Assembly (NCBI GenBank): GCA_018436705.1 | Contig: JAHDLA010000007.1 | Coordinates: 62,001 to 126,000, forward strand | Reading direction: 5' to 3' | Source: Sedimentibacter sp. | Lineage (GTDB): Bacteria > Bacillota > Clostridia > Tissierellales > Sedimentibacteraceae | Length of the DNA: 64,000 bases | Part shown: piece by piece, positions 52,526 to 58,763 of the stretch | Layout: every line of letters begins with the position of its first letter | Numbering within the stretch: the first letter of the stretch is position 1 | Translations under genes and position numbers: made by a program | Notes under the pieces: model-generated | What the model was told of the DNA's origin: nothing | What the model saw: the letters and a program-made list of their open reading frames with translations, nothing else | Database searches by the model: none

Positions 52526-53598
52526 ATATTAACTCCTCCTGGATAAGTTTTAATTTCCTCTAATCCATTAATTGCTCTATAAGTTCTTAAAGCTAATGTC
52601 TCAATCTCAAAACTCCCAGGATATATATATACCGGTGATATTTTCATAAAGACATTACTTATAGAACTAGTTATTAAGTTAGAATGTGCAATTCCACCCG
52701 TTAAACTTATAGCATCTATATTAAATTCTAAAGCAGCTACCATACTGCCAATTATTTTTGTCAATTGATATATATACGCATCCATAATTAGTTTTGCATA
52801 TGTATCTCCTTTTTTTATTCTCATTTCTATCTCTTGAATATTTTTAGTTCCTAAATAAGAATAGAACCCCCCTTTACCTTCAAACATTCTAAAAATTTCA
52901 TCCTCTGTATACTTATCAGAAAAGCAAAGTTTAACAATTTCTATATTAGGCAACCCACCAGATCTTTCAGGAGTGAAAACACCTTCAAAGTCATTTGTTA
53001 TGTCAACTATTCTTCCTTTCCTATGAGCACTAATACTTGTGCCTCCACCTAAATGAGCTACTACAATATTAATATCTTCATATTTTTTATTAATATCGTT
53101 TGCAGTTTTTACACCTACTGCTTTTAAATTCAAGTTATGACCAAGACTTTTTCTGTCTATACCATAAAGCCCAGAAATCTTAGCTTTGTCATCCATCTCA
53201 TCCACAGAAATAGGATCAACTGTAAATACATCACACCCAATTTCTTTAGAAATTTCATTTGCAACTATAATAGCAAGCCTTGAAGCATGATTACCATTAT
53301 GTTTATTATATGAATCTTTTATCATAGACTCATTTATTCTATATACGCCAGAAGAAATTGGTTTTAATCTTCCACCTCTTGCAGCAATTGCTCCAATTGA
53401 AGTTATATCAATATTCACTTCATCTAAAAGTTCAAATATTGCTTTTTTTCGAAATTCAACTTGATCCTCTACAACTAATTCCAGTTCTTCTCTAGTATGC
53501 GATATTGATACAGTCTTCAAATGCATCTCACCTCTAAACAACCCTACTTGTGTTGATGTGGAGCCTGGGTTAATTGCCAAAATATAATCTTCTTTCAT
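52522..53598 (-). CDS. Butyrate kinase-like acyl kinase
   Basis: A 358-residue ASKHA-fold kinase of the butyrate kinase family, which turns acyl phosphate plus ADP into acid plus ATP. YILAINPGSTSTQVGLFRGE is the phosphate-1 block, VVAHLGGGTSISAHRKGRIVDITNDFEGVFTPERSGGLP near 177 is the substrate/nucleotide block and ISLTGGIAHSNLITSSI near 295 is adenosine. GGAGGGATTA precedes the ATG at 53598; a longer frame to 53646 lacks a ribosome site. Ptb-like gene follows by overlap. This pair would conserve energy at the end of the pathway encoded by the cluster. Confidence 0.88.
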   Translation of the reverse strand: MKEDYILAINPGSTSTQVGLFRGEMHLKTVSISHTREELELVVEDQVEFRKKAIFELLDEVNIDITSIGAIAARGGRLKPISSGVYRINESMIKDSYNKHNGNHASRLAIIVANEISKEIGCDVFTVDPISVDEMDDKAKISGLYGIDRKSLGHNLNLKAVGVKTANDINKKYEDINIVVAHLGGGTSISAHRKGRIVDITNDFEGVFTPERSGGLPNIEIVKLCFSDKYTEDEIFRMFEGKGGFYSYLGTKNIQEIEMRIKKGDTYAKLIMDAYIYQLTKIIGSMVAALEFNIDAISLTGGIAHSNLITSSISNVFMKISPVYIYPGSFEIETLALRTYRAINGLEEIKTYPGGVNI

Positions 53599-53735
53599 TA
53601 ATCCCTCCGCGAAATAAAAATTTGCATAAAAAGAAAACCTTTTCATAATATATATAAACGTAATGGCATTTTATTTAGAAATCTTCCTTTTATAAAAAGT
53701 TATACTCTTATTTTTGGCTTAAATCATTAGTTATA

Positions 53736-54707
53736 TTAATCCTCAATATCCTTAGAATGTTTCATATGGTTAACTACTTCTTGTAACATTTTAATTGACG
53801 TTTCTTGAAGTATATTTGAATACTCAATAATTTTAGTGTTTAAAGCATCAAAAAATTGTCTGTTTTCTTCTAATGCAAATTTTGACACAACTAAAATATC
53901 AACTTGATCCGCAAGGTGTTTTACTTTTTCTAAATTCTTTGTGCTTTCTTCTAATATGACTCCTTGAACTATGCCAAGATTAATTAAAACCTGTTTTAGC
54001 CCAATTGCCCCGCTTTCACTAATACAAACAATTCCTATATTATAATTGCTTGGTAAGTCTCTTATTTGATTTAATACTTTCAAATAAGGTCCGATATTAA
54101 TAGCGTAAATATTTTCTTTGTTTTTAAGCAATCGTCTAAGATATGGATAATGCCCGACTGTTGTCATTACAATATCATAATCAGATAACTTAGCATAAGA
54201 TATTATGCCTTCCTCAATATCAGACAACAAACATCCTTCAACTTCAATGTCCAATGATTTGCTAGTATCATCAATATACTGTTTTAGTGCAGACTGATTA
54301 CATTCTACAAATAACCCTTTAATATTTTTATTACTTTTTTCCTGCAAATAAATAGATTGTGCCATCATTATAAATTCCTCAGTTGTAAATCCATACATAT
54401 TAGAAGTATCAATTGCATTTCTTACAGTGTCAATAAATTCAGCATAATACTTCTTCTGAGGAGATTCATAATTGTCTGTTACAAATGTCCCTAAAGATTG
54501 CTTTGAAATAATCAGGCCCTCATCTTCCAGTTCTTTATAAGCTTTAGAAATTGTATGTCGATTTATCCTCAATGCAGCAGATAGTTCCCTTACACTTGGC
54601 AGTTTTGTACCTCTCTCCATTTCACCATTTATAATTTGATATCTTATTTGAACTCTTATCTGTTCACATAATTGAATATTACTTTGTTTATCTATTGAAA
54701 AATTCAC
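53736..54707 (-). CDS. GntR-family regulator of the catabolic cluster
   Basis: A 323-residue transcription factor. The N-terminal winged helix (1-75) is of the GntR type: IQLCEQIRVQIRYQIINGEMERGTKLPSVRELSAALRINRHTISKAYKELEDEGLIISKQSLGTFV. The C-terminal 245 residues are not an aminotransferase (MocR) domain; they contain ELVEC-type Rossmann-like motifs (FVECNQSALKQYIDD, YDIVMTTVGHYPYLRRLL, IGIVCISESGAIGLKQVL) that resemble a small-molecule-binding sensor fold. It lies upstream of, and co-directional with, the cluster, and its own promoter carries repeated operator-like sites. The inducer is probably the substrate or a pathway intermediate. Confidence 0.83.
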   Translation of the reverse strand: MNFSIDKQSNIQLCEQIRVQIRYQIINGEMERGTKLPSVRELSAALRINRHTISKAYKELEDEGLIISKQSLGTFVTDNYESPQKKYYAEFIDTVRNAIDTSNMYGFTTEEFIMMAQSIYLQEKSNKNIKGLFVECNQSALKQYIDDTSKSLDIEVEGCLLSDIEEGIISYAKLSDYDIVMTTVGHYPYLRRLLKNKENIYAINIGPYLKVLNQIRDLPSNYNIGIVCISESGAIGLKQVLINLGIVQGVILEESTKNLEKVKHLADQVDILVVSKFALEENRQFFDALNTKIIEYSNILQETSIKMLQEVVNHMKHSKDIED

Positions 54708-54774
54708 AAATTACCCTCCGAACAATATTTAAAATGTACATTATTTAATGTTAATTAGTTTCAATGTTTAGTAC

Positions 54775-54803
54775 ACTATACCACTATACCACTATTATGT
54801 CAA
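54775..54803 (-). promoter_or_regulatory. Promoter and operator repeats of the GntR gene
   Basis: On the minus strand TTGACA (54803-54798), a 17-base spacer and TATAGT (54780-54775). The spacer and -10 region contain overlapping copies of TAGTGGTATAG, giving two direct repeats, next to GTGTACT. GntR-type operators often have GTG/CAC-type half sites around such repeats, so autoregulation is likely. Confidence 0.8.
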
Positions 54804-55041
54804 ACGTTTTTTGAATTTTTTTATTTAAAAATTTTCCTTATACCAGCTCCCTTTATATTCCACTTTAGATGGACACCTTTGCCCTTGACTAATAATTTCT
54901 ACCACCAGTCCCTCTATCTGACTTTCAAACTGTCGCCCATGTTAGGCACACTAAAATAGGCCACCCCCTCTAAAGAATGGTTGACCTTATTACGATATAG
55001 ATATTTATTTTAATTCCATTGCTTATTTGACATGGTTATAT
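54804..55041. other. Intergenic stretch with possible IS debris
   Basis: No gene. Part of it (about 54830-54970) is more GC-rich and ends in GTGGCCTATTTTAGTGTGCC on the minus strand, a form seen near some IS ends, but I cannot name the element. It borders a truncated gene at 55042. Confidence 0.35.
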
Positions 55042-55344
55042 TTATATATTTACTCCATTCTTTGCAGGCTTAGAAAAATTTGATATGGACACGATGCACA
55101 ATAGGACTCCGAAACCATATACGAACACCCCCGGATAAAACCACATTGAATCAACATCTATTTTTAGAAAACACAAATATACGAATAAAAGCATGTTCGC
55201 TATTTGATAAAACCAAAACGCGACCTTTTCTTTTCCTAGCAAAGGAGGAAAGAAAGCCGCACGTTTTAAAGCTTCTTTATTGAAAAGCCATAAAAGCCCG
55301 TATCTTATCAGTATAAGTGGAATTAGCAACAAAAACCCGTTCAT
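55042..55344 (-). pseudogene. Truncated isoprenylcysteine methyltransferase-like membrane protein
   Basis: A 100-codon frame with three hydrophobic helices (FLLLIPLILIRYGLLWLF, then RAAFFPPLLGKEKVAFWFYQIANMLLFVYLCFL and FYPGVFVYGFGVLLCIVSI), ending SKPAKNGVNI. It matches the N-terminal half of ICMT-like integral membrane methyltransferases, which continue with an RNP-type catalytic half of about 80 residues. Here a stop follows at once and the downstream DNA shows no such half. The gene probably lost its catalytic part; it might still be translated. GGAGGTAAA precedes the ATG. Confidence 0.6.
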
Positions 55345-55383
55345 TTTACCTCCTTTTTCCTAACCTGCCTATCAAAACTTCCC

Positions 55384-55908
55384 TTATTTGTCTGGCTGAT
55401 CTTCTCCTAAAATTCTGGACATGATGTATTCATTTTCATATTTTCCATTTCGTATAACTGCAAGGCGTTTAAGCCCTTCTTTTTTAAACCCGAACTTTTC
55501 ATATAAGTGAATTGCTCTCTCGTTATCTTCGAATACTGATAACTCAATTCTAATAAGCATAAGCCAATTATCAGCAATGTCTAATATAGCTTTCATTAAT
55601 GCTGTTCCAACACCGGCATTCTGATAATCCTTGTGAACCATGATTCCAATTCCGCCGCTGTGGCGCATTCTGGGATTTGCATTAGTGTCAAGCCCGATAG
55701 TTCCTATTATTACTTCCACACCTTCCGGGGACGTAGCTACTGCAACTAATTGATGATTATTCCTGTCCATATTCATAAGAAAATCTTCACTGCTTTTTAC
55801 CCGCTCAGATGGTATACCAAGTATATTTTCAAACACACCCGGCATACGGCGAAGTGCATTTAGTCCTTTAGCATCTGCAATTTCAACTGGTCTGATTATA
55901 AAATCCAT
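55384..55908 (-). CDS. GNAT acetyltransferase
   Basis: A 174-residue GNAT protein: IRPVEIADAKGLNALRRMPGVFENILGIPSERV at the start, GVEVIIGTIGLDTNANPRMRHSGGIGIMVHKDYQNAGVGTALMKAIL near 85 with the acetyl-CoA loop QNAGVGTA, and VFEDNERAIHLYEKFGFKKEG near 128. The length and features are intact. GGAGGATAAG precedes the ATG. A copy with an internal deletion lies at 43222-43410, so the locus has been duplicated within 12 kb. Substrate not evident (RimI-like or small-molecule). Confidence 0.9.
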   Translation of the reverse strand: MDFIIRPVEIADAKGLNALRRMPGVFENILGIPSERVKSSEDFLMNMDRNNHQLVAVATSPEGVEVIIGTIGLDTNANPRMRHSGGIGIMVHKDYQNAGVGTALMKAILDIADNWLMLIRIELSVFEDNERAIHLYEKFGFKKEGLKRLAVIRNGKYENEYIMSRILGEDQPDK

Positions 55909-56271
55909 CTTATCCTCCTAATATTATCATTATTCATTTCTATTATATCACAGTTATCATTATAAATAACTTTTAAGTTGTACATTGCTTCCCACCTATA
56001 ATAACGCAGAAAATATAATCTTTAATCCACTTTTAAATTTTATTACTTAAATATAACAGTACATGTATTTAAAAAAATGTCCAGAAAGAACCGTCCCTAT
56101 TAGATATCAAGCGGATAAGATAGTTTTTGAGTGGAAATGTTATCAGTCAATAGTGAATTTATTTTTAAAGTTTTATAAAAAAATTGCAACATTTTCGCTT
56201 TCTCATCTGTATATAAAGCAGAACAGCAAATACGCTATTCAAAATCATGAATGACAGAAAGGAAAATAACT
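55909..56271. other. Intergenic stretch with a REP-like half-site
   Basis: AT-rich, no gene. Around 56081-56100 the minus strand reads TAGGGACGGTTCTTTCTGG, the core form of GGGACGGTTCT-type REP elements, but without its pair. Otherwise nothing recognised. Confidence 0.5.
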
Positions 56272-56784
56272 ATGAAAAAAATTATTATTTTAACATTAAG
56301 CGCAATGATGGTGTTCTCCATTGTTGCTTGTGGCAGCAATGGAAACAGCGGAGGAGGTTCCGTTGAAATCCCCAATCCCTTTACTGAGTGCTCTTCTCTT
56401 GACGAAGCCGCAAAAACGGCAGGCTTTTCAATGTCAGTTCCCGACACCATTGACGGGTATGACGAGCACGTGATTCGTACAGTCGCTAGTGATGACGACG
56501 ATTCAATGATTGAGGTTATTTACCATAACGGTGATAACGAAATCGAAAACGAAATCCGTATCCGCAAGTCTGTCGGCAGCAAGGATATCAGCGGAGACTA
56601 CACGCAGTACGCTGAGAACAACATTGTCATCGTTGGAAAACTCCAAGTTACCATGAAAGGTGAGGATGGAAAAATCAGCCTTGCGACATGGACAAATAAT
56701 GGCTATACTTATTCTATTGGTGCCTACTCTGAATCTGGCATTTCCAGTACAGCAATGGAAGATTTAATCACTGCTGTACAATAA
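56272..56784 (+). CDS. Secreted lipoprotein sharing the anti-sigma sensor domain
   Basis: A 170-residue lipoprotein with a signal ending in VFSIVACGSN (Cys near 19). The mature part holds a domain similar to the C-terminus of the anti-sigma protein at 57481-58113: IRIRKSVGSKDISGDYTQY against AVFRKSVGSEDNSGDFNYY, and ISLATWTNNGYTYSIGAYSESGIS against FTLAVWSNDNFSYSLQISDGLS. The ATG at 56272 follows AGAAAGGAAA at good spacing; an upstream in-frame ATG is unlikely. It precedes the ECF sigma gene by 83 bases and is probably co-regulated; the shared domain suggests a decoy or ligand partner of the anti-sigma. The G+C is higher than in neighbours. Confidence 0.82.
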   Translation: MKKIIILTLSAMMVFSIVACGSNGNSGGGSVEIPNPFTECSSLDEAAKTAGFSMSVPDTIDGYDEHVIRTVASDDDDSMIEVIYHNGDNEIENEIRIRKSVGSKDISGDYTQYAENNIVIVGKLQVTMKGEDGKISLATWTNNGYTYSIGAYSESGISSTAMEDLITAVQ

Positions 56785-56867
56785 ATAGAACTATCGGCAC
56801 AAAAATAAGGGCGTGCGATGAGGAAACTTCCGTATAGCCTGTCTTTCTCAAAAGGAGGGATTTACTA

Positions 56868-57497
56868 TTGGGCTATTGTATGGCACAAGAATCTATTATT
56901 GAAACATGTAAAACATGTATTCTATCGGCACTTTTCTGGATTTGCAACCATTTCTATATTCTAACGATCGGCCCAACAGAGCACATAATCGCAGAAACGG
57001 TTGGACGTAAAGTTGCAAATCAGAAGGCCGCGCGAATACTGGACGAACAAGGAAACCGCATTCTGCGGTTGGCATACTCTTATCTGCAAAACATGAGCGA
57101 TGCTGAAGAAATCTTACAAGATACACTGATTCAGTTTTTGAAAATGGCTCCCACATTTGAAAGTAAAGAGCATGAAAAGGCATGGCTTTTGCGTGTTGCG
57201 GCCAATCTCAGCAAAAACCGAATAAAATATAACTCAATTCGGAAAACGGACGAACTGAACGAAACACTGGCTGAGGAGCACCGAGAAGACTTATCCTTTG
57301 TGTGGGAGGCAATTAAAGAGCTCCCATCACAATACCGGGAAGTAATCCATCTGTTTTATTATGAAGGTTATTCGACTGCACAAATTGCGACGCTTCTCAA
57401 AATGAAAGAAGCAACAGTCCGTTCTAATCTTCACCGAGGACGGGCGAAATTGAAGAATATTTTGAAGGAGGCGTACGATTTTGAAGAAACGATATAA
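56868..57497 (+). CDS. ECF sigma factor with unusual N-terminal extension
   Basis: A 209-residue sigma factor starting at a TTG that lies eight bases after AGGAGGG. Region 2 begins only near residue 55 (RILDEQGNRILRLAYSYLQNMSDAEEILQDTLIQFLKMAP, then KAWLLRVAANLSKNRIKYN), and region 4 is near 150-200 (ELPSQYREVIHLFYYEGYSTAQIATLLKMKEATVRSNLHRGRAKLKNIL). The first 45 residues, rich in Cys and aromatic residues (TCKTCILSALFWICNHFYI), are not part of a standard ECF factor; they may be spurious or an unusual membrane/redox-linked element. Its stop overlaps the next gene start by 17 bases. Confidence 0.9.
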   Translation: MGYCMAQESIIETCKTCILSALFWICNHFYILTIGPTEHIIAETVGRKVANQKAARILDEQGNRILRLAYSYLQNMSDAEEILQDTLIQFLKMAPTFESKEHEKAWLLRVAANLSKNRIKYNSIRKTDELNETLAEEHREDLSFVWEAIKELPSQYREVIHLFYYEGYSTAQIATLLKMKEATVRSNLHRGRAKLKNILKEAYDFEETI

Positions 57498-58113
57498 TGA
57501 GATTATGGATAAGATTGAAGTTACTGATGTAATGCGTAACCGCATCCTGCAAAACATTAAACAGGCAGATGTTACGGCCACAGGAAATGCAAAAGTTGTC
57601 CATTTCTCCTCCATAAAAAAATATTTATCCGTAGCCGCTTGCTTTGCAGTGTTGCTGATTGGAGCATTGACCGTTCCTCATTTGCTAAATATAGGGCAGG
57701 ACAATGAGCCGGGACTAATGGAGCCGAGCGATAACATTGTAACCGTGTCTTCTGTTGAAGAACTTTCAGACGCTGTGAGCTTTAGCGTAGAGGAAGTTGA
57801 AGGTTTACCTTTTTATTCAAAGGAACAAGCTTATGTTGCTTATTGGAGTGAACTGGCTCAAATCACATATATTGGCGAGAGACAAACCGCCGTTTTCAGA
57901 AAATCTGTTGGAAGTGAAGATAATTCTGGCGACTTCAATTACTACCCTACAATAAAGGAAATGTCTGTCGGGACTATTACTGCAACGCTTAAAGGAAACT
58001 CCGACATTTTTACGCTGGCAGTTTGGTCAAATGATAATTTCTCATATTCTCTGCAAATTTCTGACGGACTATCAGCAATGGAGTGGGAATCGCTTATTAC
58101 AAAGATAAATTAA
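57481..58113 (+). CDS. Anti-sigma factor, DUF4367-like, with extracytoplasmic sensor domain
   Basis: A 210-residue protein starting at TTG 57481, inside the end of the sigma gene, with GGAGG nine bases upstream. The N-terminal 45 residues are cytoplasmic (MDKIEVTDVMRNRILQNIKQ, the likely sigma-binding part), a membrane helix follows (about 50-70, LSVAACFAVLLIGALTVPHLL) and an extracytoplasmic DUF4367-like domain (about 90-210). Its end matches the lipoprotein at 56272-56784. Overlap with the sigma gene is typical of sigma/anti-sigma pairs. Confidence 0.85.
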   Translation: MKKRYNEIMDKIEVTDVMRNRILQNIKQADVTATGNAKVVHFSSIKKYLSVAACFAVLLIGALTVPHLLNIGQDNEPGLMEPSDNIVTVSSVEELSDAVSFSVEEVEGLPFYSKEQAYVAYWSELAQITYIGERQTAVFRKSVGSEDNSGDFNYYPTIKEMSVGTITATLKGNSDIFTLAVWSNDNFSYSLQISDGLSAMEWESLITKIN

Positions 58114-58293
58114 CCAAGTAAGTTGTGTATCAATGCATTGTTTAATACTTGCAATTACTTTGTTGCATATGTTTCGAGCTAAGAGATACTTTGTTTTATG
58201 TAGAATACCGTAAACGTCCTGCCAACTGGATAATAAAAAGCGCTGTTATAGCAGCTGTTTAGCTATGCCCTTAACCATAATAATTGAGCCATG

Positions 58294-58328
58294 CAGCGGT
58301 GTCGAGAAGGCATCGCTGTATTTTTTTC
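58294..58328 (+). terminator. Terminator after the sigma/anti-sigma unit
   Basis: CAGCGGTG pairs with CATCGCTG across a nine-base loop, followed by TATTTTTTT, 180 bases after the anti-sigma stop. The interval (58114-58293) holds a degenerate frame reading EYRKRPANWIIKSAVIAA of unknown origin, probably a gene fragment. Confidence 0.8.
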
Positions 58329-58407
58329 TGTTTCAACATTTATACAATTTTAAAACACAATAATGGATTACCTATATTATACCTTGTATTCTTAATAAAA
58401 AACATAA

Positions 58408-58617
58408 TCACTTGCTCTCGAGCAAATCTATAATCTTATATAGCCCTAAAAATAAACCAAACGAAAAAACTAGAGCTACCCACAAATAATTATCAGCAGG
58501 ATAGCGATGAAATTCAAATAGCATGCCCCCTAATCTTAAAAATATCATTTGTAATATCGCTCCAATCAGTGACACATATGATAATATTAGCATAATTTTT
58601 GTAGAGTACTTTTTCAT
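58408..58617 (-). CDS. Small membrane protein (69 residues)
   Basis: A 69-residue protein with two hydrophobic helices, one from residue 8 to 30 (IMLILSYVSLIGAILQMIFL) and one at 45-65 (LWVALVFSFGLFLGLYKII), joined by a short FEFHRYPADN loop. GGAGGAGGG lies six bases before the ATG at 58617; a longer frame starting near 58755 has no support. It faces the sigma unit and precedes no other gene on its strand. No family recognised. Confidence 0.6.
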   Translation of the reverse strand: MKKYSTKIMLILSYVSLIGAILQMIFLRLGGMLFEFHRYPADNYLWVALVFSFGLFLGLYKIIDLLESK

Positions 58618-58728
58618 TTTTCCCTCCTCCGAATAGAGATTGCAAACAATAATCCTTATATTATTCATTCCCATCTTGGCACAAATAACGAGGATATTAC
58701 GCACATACAATTTTTGCCTACAACTGAG

Positions 58729-58755
58729 ATGACAATTTCCCCGTCCCCTTGTCAT
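58729..58755. repeat. REP-like palindrome with GGGGACGGGG core
   Basis: ATGACAA and TTGTCAT enclose TTTCCCCGTCCCC; on the other strand GGGGACGGGG is a hallmark of REP elements associated with Y1-type transposases in Clostridia. A related half-site lies at 56081-56100. It lies between the small membrane protein gene and the deaminase fusion gene. Confidence 0.65.
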
Positions 58756-58763
58756 TCTAAGCT

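Noticed and set aside
54830-54970. Possible IS21-type end near GTGGCCTATTTTAGTGTGCC
   Set aside because: No transposase, second end or target duplication can be seen; left as unnamed debris.
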